Below the pieces are notes generated by a model. The model worked only from the letters and a program-made list of their open reading frames with translations. It searched no databases and had not been told where the DNA came from. The translations under genes and the position numbers were made by a program. This document shows, in pieces, positions 12,051 to 23,784 of a DNA stretch of 64,000 bases. The DNA comes from Oxytricha trifallax (taxonomy: Eukaryota; Ciliophora; Spirotrichea; Sporadotrichida; Oxytrichidae), in NCBI GenBank assembly GCA_000711775.1, contig ARYC01000201.1:120356-184355 (forward strand). Direction: 5' to 3'. Position 1 is the stretch's first letter. Each line of letters begins with the position of its first letter.

Positions 12051-13391
12051 ATGACAAGCAATCATCTTTAACAGCCACCCAAGCCATTCTCAAGTGAAGA
12101 AACTTACCTCTACTCCTTCAACAGAAATGTTTATGATTAGGCAACTTTCAATGGGAGATTTATGCACTTCCAGAGAGTAGTAGACCCCAGAAACTTCTTC
12201 ATATCGAGCTAGACTGTTAAAACAGCATAGCAATTGGTCAACAAATGTAAACTCAAGCAACAAAACTAAGATCATAAGACTTTAATAATCACTAATTGAG
12301 TGATCTATTTGAATATATAATGGAAATCTAGGTGTATTTAAAATTTGGGATTAATATTTAAGATGGAGCACCACTTATGCTGACAAAGAATGAATACGCT
12401 GAGCTCAATAGAGCCGCATATATTGTAAATTCCTCGACCGTGAGAGACACTGGCGATGAAATTCCTCGCATGATGAGAATGTGCGCTTTCTTACCAGTTA
12501 ATATTCCTATTTTATTCGGAATGCTTCTCTCTCCTGCTACCGTTGCTAACACAGTCTTTTGGCAATGGTTTAATCGATTAATTAAGTATTAGGCTTTTTG
12601 TTTAGAATTTTAGTTATTACTTTTGAAGAATCCATATAAAAATATGACTAATCAGTCATTCAATGCTGGATTGAACTACGGAAACAGAAATGCCTCAAGT
12701 CCCTATACAACAAAAGATCTGGCATTTGGTTACTCAGCAGCAGTAGGATCCTCAGTGACAATGGCGCTCATTTTAAGAAAACTATTTTCAAACGTATCCA
12801 GAAACACCACAGGTGCTAAACTAATATTGGTGAATTCACTCGTTGCTTCATTAGCCAGTGGTACTGCTGGGTTCCTCAACACTTTCTGCATGAGAAAGGT
12901 TGAAATGAATAATGGCATTGAAATTTTCAGTGATGAGCAATTGACTCTAAATTCATATGTGATTGATTAAAGTATATTTTTATATATGGTATATGAAACT
13001 CAAAAAGTCGGTGTTTCAAAGATTGCTGCCAAAAAAGCAATCATCGAGACAGCATCTTCAAGAATCTTTTTATCATTCGCTTGTCTGATGTCTCCTGCTG
13101 TTATTTTCTATGCTTTTGAAAAAGCCAATAGAACCCCTACTGGAGCCAGAGCTATTTCTAATTTAATCTCAATATGTAAAGGAAATTTTAAATCATTTCC
13201 ACTATATTTTGATATTCTTATGTCATAATAAGATGCTCTTTGAGGTGGGAGTGTTCGTCTTCTCATTGATGTTTGCATTACCAGCAAGCATCGCACTATT
13301 CCCTCAAACTGGAATAATGGGCGCTCACCAAACTGAACTCTAGGACATAGATAAAAATATCAAATCAGTTTACTATAACAAAGGTCTCTGA
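12051..13391 (+). CDS. SFXN: Sideroflexin (mitochondrial inner-membrane amino-acid carrier)
   Basis: Five MDSs, four IESs; after their removal 1089 nt = 362 residues, slightly longer than usual for the family. Start ATG 12051 (MTSNHLQQPPK), stop 13389-13391. Recognised by the family landmarks in order: YDQATFNGRFMHF and VDPRNFF near the N-terminus, LTKNEYAELNRAAYIV, the R-MMRMCAFLPVNIP segment, FWQWFNQSFNAGLNYGNRN (the family's conserved NQS-N-NRNA block), SPYTTKDLAFGYSAA, and a final membrane helix ending in ALFPQTG. Several hydrophobic helices fit the known multi-span topology. Sideroflexins carry serine and related amino acids into mitochondria for one-carbon metabolism; this role is taken from the family. 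Every IES junction falls inside a conserved motif, so the assembly is well supported. Confidence 0.93.
12273..12364. other. IES, 92 bp, pointer TAAGAT
   Basis: TAAGAT at 12267-12272 and 12359-12364; joins LKQQNQD to GAPLMLTKNE in the sideroflexin. Confidence 0.85.
12576..12653. other. IES, 78 bp, pointer TAATC
   Basis: TAATC at 12571-12575 and 12649-12653; joins FWQWFN to QSFNAGLNY, restoring the most conserved sideroflexin block. Confidence 0.9.
12960..12995. other. IES, 36 bp, pointer ATATG
   Basis: ATATG at 12955-12959 and 12991-12995; joins LTLNSY to ETQKVGVSK. Confidence 0.8.
13178..13223. other. IES, 46 bp, pointer TATGT
   Basis: TATGT at 13173-13177 and 13219-13223; joins ISNLISIC to HNKMLFEVGVF. 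Confidence 0.8.
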
Positions 13392-14500
13392 ACACATCTA
13401 AATTTAATCTTCTCACATAAACTTTCAAAATAGCATATATTGGAATTTAAAAATATAGAAATATAGTTGATTATATAAAGAATGGCCTCAAGTTTATCAA
13501 TAAGATTTAAGATATTCTATATCAAACTAAGCTTAAGAAAATTGAACAAATTTAATAACAACTATATTATCAAACTTATTGCAATGACATTTAGATTTAT
13601 AAAATAATTTATGCATATTAAAAGTATTTTATTATAAAATACAGATTATAATAAATAGCGAGTGATTAACAGTTAGATCTACTTATTTTTGTAGTTATGT
13701 TTTTAATTTCATAAGGAATTAGAAATGCTTGATAGGTATAATTTTATGAACCATTTTAATATAAAATTAATGATATATCCTCTTTTATTTCCATCATTTT
13801 TTAAAATTAAAAATTAACACAAAAGTAAACAAAAAAATAGCTTTTCTTTTATTTAAAAGTTAAATAAAATAATTCTTAATATCGAATGTCTCTATAGTTT
13901 GTAAAATAATTTATATTTATATATTTAAACATTTACATTCCTATTTTTGTAATATTATCAAAGAAACCACGACATATCTATATCAAAAACATAATTTCTT
14001 AAACATTTAAATAATATTCAATATTTTTATTCTTATTTTTACTGAACTTTAGATTATAATGATTAAGAGTAATAAAATTTAATTATTAGAAATATAATCA
14101 ATATAATTTTTATTATAATTGAACAGAAATCTTTAAAATTATATAAGATTACAAATAGATATAAAAAGTCTAAAAAGTAATCATTTTTCAAAATATTAAT
14201 TTGCTTTTTAATAAAAAAATAACATAATAAAAATGGTTTTTAATAAAATCAATTCTTTTCTTAAAGAGTTAAACTTAATATATTAATTTTAATAGGCTAA
14301 TATTTCTTATAATTCTAAAATTAATTTTTAATTGCTTTATTTTTCATAAATAGCGTTTAATTAATCATTTATATTTAAGAAAAGTAAAATAAATTAATTC
14401 ATAAATTTCTGTATAATTATCATCTCAAAATTATAATTCATTGTCATAAAAGTTCTGCAAAAACTTGAAAAATCCATGTAACTATAATAATATATATCAT
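13392..14500. other. Non-coding AT-rich spacer
   Basis: No supported coding segment between the 3' ends of the convergent sideroflexin and sorting-nexin genes; likely 3' flanks plus eliminated DNA. Confidence 0.5.
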
Positions 14501-17500
14501 TCATTGCATGCATATATTTTTGAATCTTACTTCATTTTTGGAGAGAATATTGATCTATGCATAATCTTTAAGTGCTTTGACATACTTAATCTATCGATCC
14601 AGCTTGTACTTGTCAATCTCTACATAAGCCATGTTTATAATAATTATATTGTATAGCATATCCAAATCCCTGAATTCTCTATCCAGCTATAATCAAAGTT
14701 TTATTAAGTCATATATTAATCATTAATATTTATCTCACCATATTGAGCTCATTTTTAGCTATTCTATAACGATTGTGCTATATTTTTCTATCTAGTAAAC
14801 TTATGGCCTCTAGAGACCGATCTAACTTAGTTTTTATCTCAGTTCTCTGTAAACTTAATCGCTTAATTTCACGCATGGCCTCGTTGAAACTCTCACAATC
14901 ACTTAATTCATCTCTCACGAAGTCATCTAAATTGTGCAGTAAACTCATGTGCATTTCTATGTTCTAAAATGTAATGTGATAAATTAATGAATGAATAAAT
15001 TATTGAAGGTAAATTTCAGTGAAGTGAAAAAGTATTTAAGTAATGAGATTTAGTACGTCAAGTTGATGATGGTTTTACGAGAAGAAATAATAGCAAAACT
15101 TAAGTGAAACTACTTACTAAATCATTAAAACGTTCACAGGATTTTTATTGAGATCTAAACATCGCACCATCATTTGGATCTTCACAAGCCAAAACTTCCT
15201 CCAATTCGCTCATTGATATAAATAATCTCGCTAAAAGATAATTAGTTATCATTCAAAATGAAATAATTAGTAAAAAAAAAAAATTCTCTTTATATAATTT
15301 ACTGTTGAAATGATTTTTTGGAGAGAGTTTTTTTGTTAAAAATTTTTAAATGGTTTATAATGAAGTAAAAATTAATATAAAATGAGTAAATTTTGACTTT
15401 TATTTTCATTGATTAAAACACTCATCAAATAGTAAGATTTGTTTACATTCTTTTGAGTTCCAAAATATTTTTGGAATATAAATTACAGAAACAGTTGATG
15501 ATATTTATTGTTTACTTACATAATCTTTAATTAAGCATGTTTTAATTAGAAATAGATCTCTCAGTCAAATTCTTAAACTTCTACATAACTTTATTCTGCT
15601 GCCTTATAAACAATCCAAATTTCTCTATTTTATCATGAATGCTTTGATTTACTTCTAACTATATATAAAAGGAGTCATTTTTAACAATATAATCTTGAAA
15701 TTATCAATAAAAATTAATCTAATAGTTTCTATGATTCTAATTATTTAACCTACCCCAGATAAGTGCAGAAAATACTCTTTATACTTGGATAATATATGTG
15801 ATTATGAAATTCTACTCAATTTCCCAAGCACTTCCTCTAAATTTATACTTTTAATTTTTGGATTCATAAAAGCCTTAAAAACGTCTGAATCCACTAATTA
15901 TTAACAAAGTTGAATTTTCTCACAAAATGATTCTATCATTTTGCATTATACTTAAGGCTTTCTCTTCTCAAATATTATCTGTGGTAAATCCTACATAAAA
16001 CAATTTAGAAATGTAATTTGTTATAAAACATAATGAAAATTTCAATTTTAGTGCATAAAACACTTATTCACTTACTGATTATATCTCTAGTTATATAAGT
16101 TTAGGCACAAAACACCCAGGGAAAGCTCTGGCTAAAGCCTATCTCAATTCTAAAAACTCTCTATATCTCCTATTTACAGGTTTAGCTTCATTCATTTTAA
16201 TAGTAAAAACAAGAGATTCTGGTTTATGTGGTTTGTTATTATTATTATCTCCTCTTTGAGAAGTTGACTGGCTTTTCTTCAATTCTAAAGTATCTTAAAT
16301 TAAAAAATAAGAATCTAACTAATCTATGTTATGGGGGGGCAATTTCAAATTTATTTTGCTTTTTTAAATTCTAAAGTAAGTCTTGATTCATCAAGATTAT
16401 TTCTAATGGGATCCCCTTCATTTAGTCTATTTTGAGTAGCAAATAATTTCTTATTTGAATTACTGGGTGTGTTCTATTATGAACTTGAAGAGGATCTCAC
16501 TGAATCTGATCTTTTTCTATTTGTGTTAGATACTATCGAAACTGATTTCCTCACATATTCATTAACTTCGTTTCTGAGGTTACTATTATACAAAATAATA
16601 GTAGTTATCATTAAAATCATCAAATTCAATCATCATTTATATGAAAACAATACTCTTAGAAGCAATGCTGCTGCTCCTGCTGATGTTATTACTATCAATT
16701 TATTAGTAATCATCCTCTTCCCTCTGCTTTGAATACATCAATATATTGCTGTCCACTATGATGGAGTATCTCTTCAATTTCTGCTTTGACTCTTCATCGT
16801 TAACCTCATCTTCATCTCCACCAACAATGTAGTTTTGTTACTGATCACCATCATCCTTCGAGTAGTACTGTGAAGTGTTATAATTGGGGGTGTTTTTGGC
16901 TCTTAACTTATCAAAGTAGTCGTCATCCGCTTGAATCACACCTGGATGATCTTAGTTGTTCCCTTCAAGTTACTACTGTCGATTTATGTGATTTTGTAGG
17001 TCTACTTGATCATCTTGCAAATTCATGTATTTGTCTTTGAAAAACTGGCCACTTTTGGCCTTGGTTGACAGCACTATATGGCCACCTCTTTAATTGTTGT
17101 TATTCTCATGCTTTGGTATACTGCTATTGTTTCTTGCTGATAGTAGTGGAGCTAATGTCTAAGAATTATTGGTTTAACTTTATTGCTAATTTTAAATATA
17201 GACTAATAATATGTGGATATATTTTAAATATTATTGAGTAATATTATTTCTTCTTCCTTTTTGAGTCAGGCCTGAATACTACTTTCTTGCAGAAATCAAG
17301 CACGTCGTCTTCTTTATCCAGATAAATCTCAGTCATTTGTGGCATTCTTTCATTCAGTGAAAATACCAGGTAGTTCTCAGTAAAGCAACACTTCCTCATC
17401 TAGAAGTATGACGACTGGATTTTATATTAAATAACATAATAATAAGCACATATACATTGAGGGATTGTTGAGATATCGTCATTATTTGATTGTTAATCAT

Positions 17501-17597
17501 CGTAATAAGGATTATTCCTTGAGGAATTCATATTACTACTGCGATAATTTGAATGATTATAATTCAAAGAAGATGCTTCTGATATAAACGACGACAT
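14501..17597 (-). CDS. Sorting nexin, PX-BAR type
   Basis: ATG 17597, TGA 14501-14503. After removing three IESs and six introns (17159-17282, 15991-16075, 15659-15753, 15231-15519, 14964-15117, 14687-14738) the length is 2097 nt, an exact multiple of three (698 aa). The first 300 residues are acidic and Ser/Asn-rich. A PX domain follows: ESLVFTIKM, NRRYREFLELRQALARAFPG and VPKL, the phosphoinositide-binding RRYxxF and the proline-rich loop region. Next comes the linker EKRKPQVQCKMIESFCEKI and a long helical BAR region ending INMAYVEIDKYKLDRQIKY. PX-BAR sorting nexins bind PI3P membranes and tubulate endosomes; the assignment comes from domain order. The N-terminal intron (17159-17282) has a GTAGTA donor and is the least certain junction; the first 17159-17597 part could be a separate small gene. 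Confidence 0.85.
16293..16378. other. IES, 86 bp, 12-bp pointer
   Basis: AATTCTAAAGTA at 16281-16292 and 16367-16378; joins LDESRLTLEL to KKSQSTSQRG. Contains a run of seven Gs. Confidence 0.85.
16585..16654. other. IES, 70 bp, pointer TACT
   Basis: TACT at 16581-16584 and 16651-16654; joins SRSSSIASKS to NLRNEVNEYV in frame. Confidence 0.7.
17422..17466. other. IES, 45 bp, pointer GGATT
   Basis: GGATT at 17417-17421 and 17462-17466; joins NNDDISTI to QSSYFQMRK in frame. Confidence 0.65.
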
Positions 17598-17755
17598 TTC
17601 AATGCTATTATTACTTGTTAATTAATTTATATTTTAAGATATTTTCATTATTAATTCTATTTATACTGTTGAAGTATATCGTGTTTTTAAAGAATTACTG
17701 AATAAATAAACTCAATAAATAGATAAACTTAATGATTTAATTAGGCGATGGAAAG

Positions 17756-19580
17756 TCAGTTGGTGAGTGCTGGAAGTGCATACACATCGTGACAATCGAA
17801 AACTAAGCATTAATTATCTTCGCCTGCAGTTACTACCAATTCCAAATATTTCACTTCAATAAAGTCGTTATTCCTAAATTAGAATTCACTCTATAGATGT
17901 TTTATAACAGGGATATTATAGTATTTTAATTAATATGATTTAGGAATAATGGCAGCAGCATGTCCCTTGAATGTTTTGATATTAGAGCCATCACGTACAT
18001 CAATCATAAAGAAGTCTCCAAGTGTAGAGGCAGCAAGTAGAACATGTGGTCTCACCTATGAGAATTGCAATTTACTGAATCCACCGTACTCCCCAGCTGG
18101 TGCCACCTTGAACCTGATATCGTTTGTGCCGAGATCGTAAATGAAAATATTTGGGTCGATACCTGCAGAAGCACAGATTGGGAGAGTCTTGCAGAATACA
18201 ATAGATTCTACTGAATCTGCGTGTTTACCAAGCATTGAGCCTACCTCACCAGTTTGCAAGTGACTGTAGAAGACTTTACCCTCTATATCTCCAGAGATTA
18301 TGAGGGGTCTTTCCCAATGCAAGGAAAAGACGTTTATTTCTGTTTCATGGAATTTACCAGCTGTACCTGTCAAACTGGTATTCTTTATCACTTTCAAGCA
18401 TTCATTCTTTAATGGTGCCCAGATTTTAACAAGTTAAAAACAATATCATGCAATGATTCTGATAGTTTAATCTGCTGAACTACTTACGACATGCTTCCCA
18501 CCATCACTGATAGTAAAAGATGCTTGGAATACTTCCTGCTCGTGACCAGCTAGACATGAAATAAAAGTTCCACTCTGTCCATTATAAAGCCAAATCAAGT
18601 AGTCTTTTCCTCCTGTAATGAACACATTACCCTTTGGATGCCATTCTAAGAAGTTTAAGTCCTCTGTGGGTCCATCTGTTATCACATGTTCATTAAAAAT
18701 AATTTATAGACTGTTTTTAATAATTATTAGGCAAAAAGCAATCAATATGGTCTTTATATCTCATGTTTATTATTACGAAATAATAAATTATTGATTTAAG
18801 CTCAAATGCGTCAAATTCAGTATTCCACACACGTAATTGATTGTTCATACCTCCAGTGATAAGTAATTTACCATCATGATTGAACTTAGCAAATTCTATG
18901 GTTTCAGTGTGACCCTCTAATTCCTTCACAACTACAGTCTTTATCTTCATTAAATTCTATTCTTGTTATTAGGAATTTGCGTTTGCTGCATCATCTATTC
19001 CCTTGTTTTCTTCTGGTGGTTGCTATTACTCATTCACTTGTAAAATAAATTATCGCATTATTGTATTATACAATGTGTTAATATTTATTGACAGCATCTG
19101 GTGCTTCTGCTGCTTCCTTGACTATCTTCCACACATAGGCCTTGTCATTGCAGTCTCCACTGATAAACATGTTATATGGCTCACGAGGAACCACGTTAAT
19201 TGCATATACTGAATCCTTATGCGCATTGAATTGAATAATTGAGTCATCCTGGATATTACTCACATCTAATTTGTAATCGCAAACTCTATTTTTACCTACG
19301 CTTATAAAAGTCTAGCAATAATCTCTTGTGCTAGAATCTGTCCATCTTGATATCCCATATGATCGCCAATTTCACTCTCATTGATGGTTTGGAAATCATC
19401 TTCCTCATCCTGATCCAGTGCTTCCAACTCTTCGTCATCCATGTAGATTATGTCATCTTCATCTTGATCGCTGGGTGCTGACATGTGATCTTCTAGTTCC
19501 TCTACTTAGTTCTTTTTGTCCTAATCGTCTTGGTTGTTGTTGTTGTTATTTGGTTGTTAGTTGTTGCTAGAGCCGTCCAT
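17756..19580 (-). CDS. AAMP: AAMP-like WD40-repeat protein
   Basis: ATG 19580, TGA 17756-17758; five IESs removed leave 1524 nt, exactly 508 codons. An Asn/Gln/Asp-rich and then strongly acidic N-terminus (MDDEELEALDQDEED) precedes WD repeats with typical blades: FNAHKDSVYAIN, AYVWKIV, ELEGHTETIEFAKF, LLITGGMNNQLRVWN, NFLEWHPKGNVFITGG, GHEQEVFQASF, QTIRIWAPLKNECL, GKHADSVESIVF and a last blade AINDFIEVKYLELVVTAGED. The acidic head followed by this seven- to eight-bladed propeller and the GHTETIEFAKFN phrase match AAMP of animals and yeast Sqt1. Sqt1 is known to chaperone ribosomal protein uL16; transfer of that role here is inference. All five junctions fall within or between blades without disturbing them. 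Confidence 0.88.
17871..17948. other. IES, 78 bp, 2-bp TA pointer
   Basis: TA at 17869-17870 and 17947-17948; joins FKGHAAAI to NDFIEVKYLE. The IES ends carry an 11-12 bp inverted repeat (TTATTCCTAAAT and its complement). Confidence 0.75.
18426..18458. other. IES, 33 bp, pointer GATT
   Basis: GATT at 18422-18425 and 18455-18458; joins ADQTIRI to WAPLKNECL. Confidence 0.85.
18683..18791. other. IES, 109 bp, pointer TTAT
   Basis: TTAT at 18679-18682 and 18788-18791; joins FDAFELKSI to TDGPTEDLNF. Confidence 0.8.
19035..19089. other. IES, 55 bp, pointer ATT
   Basis: ATT at 19032-19034 and 19087-19089; joins EAPDAVN to EQQQPPEENK. Confidence 0.75.
19289..19314. other. IES, 26 bp, pointer TCTA
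   Basis: TCTA at 19285-19288 and 19311-19314; joins AQEIIAR to VCDYKLDVSN. Among the shortest IESs here. Confidence 0.75.
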
Positions 19581-19920
19581 TTCGTTCTTTTGTATTATAA
19601 AAATTAAACATAATATTTTATAAAATTATAATAGAAATATAAGAAAATAAATGTGCTTGTAAGAATATTAGATAAGTGATTATGAAGTATACTGCTGAAA
19701 AGTTAAGTATTTTCCTGTTTATTAAGTATTTATAATTAATACACCCACTTAATCTAATATGATTACTAAATATTTATTGTCACACTTTCTTACTATATAT
19801 TTGACATATTCTATATTATTAAGCATTACTATAGTTATTGATCATCATTTAAAACTTTTATAAGAATAATAAATCTAAATTTAAATAAATATTAATATAT
19901 AATAATTTGCAGTTTAAGTG

Positions 19921-21490
19921 ATGTTCAGCTTAGTAAAGTAGTCTAAAATGTCTCCAGTAGACTAATTCAACTTCATTGTAAATGCGATTACTTAGTTCCT
20001 GATATACCTAGCTTTAAATACTGACTTCAGGAATGACATGTTTATGGCTAGTTATAGATTGACTGAGGCGTTTGTGCTGGATGTTGTTAATGTTATGGAG
20101 AGACGTGATAAACCAGAGGCTTATGGCTGGTCTATTCAAATATAATAATTGTAAATTAATAAAATCTTAAAGGAATACACCAACCACTGTGTTTTGCCTT
20201 TTATACTTTAATAATTAATCAGAGTTTAGACTTTTATGTTTTAGTGATTGATCAACAAGTGATAGCAAGAGGTTTCATGTTTGAACAGCACAAAATAACC
20301 ACAGAAGATGGTTACATCCTGACAGCTTTCAGAATCCCAGGCAAACTCAATGAAATCCCATCCTCCATATCTAAAAAACAACCAGTATACATGCAGCATG
20401 GTCTAATTGATGATGGAGGTACTTGGTTATTTAATGATGCATCAATAGACTTGTCTCTTATCTTAGCTGATAAGGGCTATGATGTGTGGATTACAAACAG
20501 TAGAGGGACGGTTTACTCTAATTAGCATATAAAATACACAACTAGGGATTAGGAATACTGGGAGTTCTCCATGCATGAGATGGGTAAGTATGATGTACCA
20601 GCTAATCTCAATTACATATTGGATAAGACTGGGCATGAATAAGTGGTTTATATTGGACATTCTCAAGGCACGACTTAATGGTTTATTGCAAATGCTCTTT
20701 ACGATGATCTTCATAAGCATTTTAAAGCTTTTATTGGACTAGCTCCAGTCATGTTTGTAGAAGATATTCCTAGTATTGCTGTTAAAAAATTTTAAAATGT
20801 AAAACAGCTTTTGATACCTATACCTATTATATATTATATTGCTGCTAAGATGCTTGATCTACTTAGGATACCAGACTTATTTTACGAACACTTCAATCAT
20901 ATTCTTTATCTACCAAATCTCTCATCCCTGGGCCAACCACTATTAAGAACTTTCCCCCGCACCTCATGGAATGTTGTACAAGCCATAACCGGTTTTGACG
21001 ATAATTATCACATAGACCTAGCTAATTTACCCATGATGGCACAGAACGATGTAGGGGGGACTTCCACTAAGAACACTTTACATTGGATATAGATGATCAG
21101 GGATAAGCGATTTTAGATGTTTGACTATGGAGAGAGGGAAAATCGCGAAAAATATGGATAGAATAAGCCACCTGAATATGACTATAAAAATTTCAAGAAA
21201 GATCTTAAGAAAGTCTAAGAATATAAAATAACCATCATAAACCCTATATATAAGTAAATCTAATTGCCCCTATTTCGTTACTTTTGATATAAAATGTCAA
21301 GATATTGCTATTCTATGGAAATAAAGACAGTTTAATGAGTGAAGAGACATTCATGAGGTTGCTCAAAGTGCTGCCCATGGACACAGAAACCGTGGAAATA
21401 TCGGATTATAATCATGTGGATTACATGTGGGCAGAAGACTGCAATAAATATGTCAATGACTACGCAGTAGATTTTATTCAGAGATTATGA
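19921..21490 (+). CDS. Acid lipase / AB-hydrolase lipase
   Basis: ATG 19921, TGA 21488-21490; two IESs removed leave 1371 nt = 456 residues, a little longer than animal lysosomal/gastric lipases. Landmarks in order: KITTEDGYILTAFRIPG entry motif, QHGLIDDGGTWLFN oxyanion loop, LADKGYDVWITNSRGT, nucleophile elbow GHSQG, FYGNKDSLMSEE (acid residue), and YNHVDYMWAED (catalytic His). All three catalytic positions are therefore present. The N-terminus has a hydrophobic stretch (FNFIVNAITQFLIYLAL) that could be a signal or membrane anchor. The family hydrolyses triacylglycerols and sterol esters, usually in lysosomes; for a phagotrophic ciliate a digestive-vacuole role is plausible inference. Confidence 0.92.
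20140..20255. other. IES, 116 bp, pointer TCAA
   Basis: TCAA at 20136-20139 and 20252-20255; joins PEAYGWSIQ to QVIARGFMFE in the lipase. Confidence 0.85.
21216..21298. other. IES, 83 bp, pointer GTC
   Basis: GTC at 21213-21215 and 21296-21298; joins FKKDLKKV to KILLFYGNKD, restoring the lipase core strand. Confidence 0.85.
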
Positions 21491-21702
21491 AAGAGTTATA
21501 GTAATATACACATAAAGTAGAAACATAGAAAATGTTTAAATTAATTTCATATTACAAATTAATATTTTTTAAGATTTCATGTATTATACTCAATTAAGTA
21601 AATATTAATATACAATATTCTTAAAAAAATTAAAAGTTTATCATTGCATGATTATACATGAATTATTATGTAATTTAAGATATAATATTAAGTTAGATAA
21701 AA

Positions 21703-22826
21703 ATGAATCTCTTCTTCGGTGGATCAATAGGCAGCTTAATGAAGCCTCACTTCTATAGAAAAATTTCCCCAGTAAATATTCTCAGAAACATGATCAGATA
21801 AAACGTTCTCTGTAAGTATAATCGTTACTCTTGATTAATCTAACCAAATCACCTGAAATCACATCTTATAAGTTGCTATAATTCTAACATAAAAATATAG
21901 GGGCTGCCTCAAGAGCTGAAGTGCTGCAATACGACATTGTTCAACGTTAAATCTCTCAATTTCATGAGCACAATTGGGAGGAGCAAGACAGTTTGTTTAC
22001 TAGACCCACTCTCGATCTCTACATCATGAATAAGTACTGGATCCTAAAATTATTGCATTATTTGTGATGAAATTTAGTGTTTGATAAAAAAATGTTTTTT
22101 AAATAAATTTCAAAATTTTTAAATGGAACTTCATCACTAAGAATATATCAGAGGAAGAAGTAGCAGACCTCGAGAATGCCAAAAAAGTTCTTGAAAACTA
22201 TGAGAATTTATATACAGTTTTCGAATATGGAGCAGATCTCTCAGGACTTATGACCACTCTTGAAACCAGAATCGCTCATAATAATCCATCAGTCCCAATG
22301 ACCATTTACAGAAAGGTAATTTTTTAGCTTTATAGGCCATAGAATTATACATTAAATGAGATTGAATAATGTTTAAGTATTTGTTTTATAGTCAGGACAT
22401 AATACACCACAGAAGATTTTCGAAGAGATGGAGCTTGTGTTACAAGCATACTAAATTTAAATAATTCTGTTTATTAATACATTTATAAAGTAAAAAGAAT
22501 TCATTAAAATTGACATTTTTGAATTCTAAAATTATCTATTTTTATTTTATTACTATAACTTGATCGATAACGCATCTCACAGCAAAGAATGGGTCAGAAA
22601 GATTGAGGAAGATGTCGGCCACAACATCGCCTACTTGGCAACTGGTTTCGACGAATCAGTAAGAGACAGCCTTGTAGAAAAATCAGAGCTCTTCCACAGA
22701 TTTGTAAGTTGCTATATCTTTGGGGTGGCATAATTATAGTTGATTTAAATAATGAAGTGAATCATGAATAATATAATAAAACAATGTTTTTTATAGGATC
22801 TTGAGAAGCAGAGGTTCTTCAAGTGA
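21703..22826 (+). CDS. Hypothetical protein, 225 aa, possible mitochondrial targeting
   Basis: ATG 21703, TGA 22824-22826. Three introns (21812-21900, 22316-22391, 22704-22796, all GTAA...ATAG) and two IESs removed leave 678 nt = 226 codons, an exact multiple of three. The N-terminus (MNLFFGGSIGSLMKPHFYRK) is hydrophobic with basic residues, compatible with a mitochondrial presequence but not proof. The rest is helical and mixed-charge (EEEVADLENAKKVLENYENL; HSKEWVRKIEEDVGH) and ends DLEKQRFFK. I do not recognise the family; a lineage-restricted mitochondrial subunit is one possibility. Confidence 0.8.
22042..22127. other. IES, 86 bp, pointer TGGA
   Basis: TGGA at 22038-22041 and 22124-22127; joins LDLYIMNKYW to NFITKNISEE. 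Confidence 0.8.
22454..22555. other. IES, 102 bp, pointer TACTA
   Basis: TACTA at 22449-22453 and 22551-22555; joins MELVLQAYY to NLIDNASHSK. The unremoved sequence happens to be open but is Phe/Ile/Asn-rich junk. Confidence 0.8.
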
Positions 22827-23310
22827 AACAAATAAAGAGAAGATTTAAATAGGATTATATTTATGCACAGATTCTTTTCATAAATTTAATATAAAAAAGT
22901 TATTAAAAAAAGTAAGACGTTTTGGGGCTTACTTTAATTTTAATATTTGCAAGATATATATCGTCTATATCTTAGCAGTTATTTAAACTTTAAAATGTTA
23001 ATATTTAGCTTGTAAAATGTTTTTATAGTCGATTTATTTTAAAGTCTTATGAAAATTAGTTTAAATAAAATGACTTATCGTTCGATACTTTCACTCAAAA
23101 TATTATGAGTTCCCATATCATTAGTAATAAAATAAAATAGTGGTATAAAAAATAGTGAATAATACAAATTATTTCAGTAAAATTTATAGAAAAATTTAAG
23201 CTTAAGACTTGCCAACAACAAAAGATCATCGATTTTAGTCAATTGTTATATAATCTTTTTGATTATGCTGCGATTTCATGTTTCGTTTTATTTATTTGTA
23301 AATGCAAGTT
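22827..23310. other. Non-coding AT-rich spacer
   Basis: Lies between the 3' ends of two convergent genes; no coding segment or repeat seen. Confidence 0.5.
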
Positions 23311-23728
23311 TCAATCGAAGAGACCTCTAACATGTGCGAGTTTATTCTTCAATTTATCATAGTCTGGCCCATACTTTCTGATTTCATACTTTATATTAGT
23401 ATATCATAACATTTTTCCTAAAAAATATATGCATATTCATTATTATAATTTTAATTCTGAGGAGAGCAGTGTAATTTTCACAGTTTTCTAATAGTTCCTC
23501 GCTGGCTTCTTTGGACTTCAAGTGCTCGTTCTTAGCGTTGCAAGCCCATGAGAGCAAGTCTCTTCTTGATTGAAGTGGGAATCTCATGGTCTCTGCGAAT
23601 AAATCGTCATATCTCAATTGCAATTTTCTGCGGGTCTCTCTTTGTTGCAAAAGAGTGGGCACATCAAAGTAGAATGCGCTATCTTTCAATAAAGAATTCT
23701 TAATACTGTTGAAATATTCATTTTTCAA
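23311..23728 (-). CDS. Small helical protein, 112 aa, unknown family
   Basis: ATG 23728 (MKNEYFNSIKNSLL), TGA 23311-23313, one IES; 339 nt = 113 codons after removal. Charged and predicted helical: LLQQRETRRKLQLRYDDLF, RDLLSWACNAKNEHLK, ending KYGPDYDKLKNKLAHVRGLFD. Size and composition resemble small accessory subunits of mitochondrial complexes or assembly factors, but I cannot place it. It is followed by another small gene on the same strand 56 bp upstream (23785-24256). Confidence 0.75.
23382..23460. other. IES, 79 bp, pointer TTCTGA
   Basis: TTCTGA at 23376-23381 and 23455-23460; joins CENYTALLR to KYGPDYDKLK in frame. Confidence 0.8.
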
Positions 23729-23784
23729 GTTTATATAAACTTAAGTTTTGGGCTTTTTTTTGGGCGATTTGAAACTATTTTATA

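Noticed and set aside
12358-12918. Two antisense frames (12358-12552 and 12730-12918, minus) over the sideroflexin
   Set aside because: They are exact shadows of conserved sideroflexin exons and have no independent coding support.
13108-13296. Minus-strand 62-codon frame
   Set aside because: Antisense to sideroflexin and runs across an IES.
14465-14656. Plus-strand 63-codon frame
   Set aside because: Antisense to the C-terminal exon of the sorting nexin.
17159-17597. A separate small gene upstream of the sorting nexin
   Set aside because: Kept as part of the sorting nexin because one GT-AG intron makes the whole gene an exact multiple of three, but the alternative remains open.
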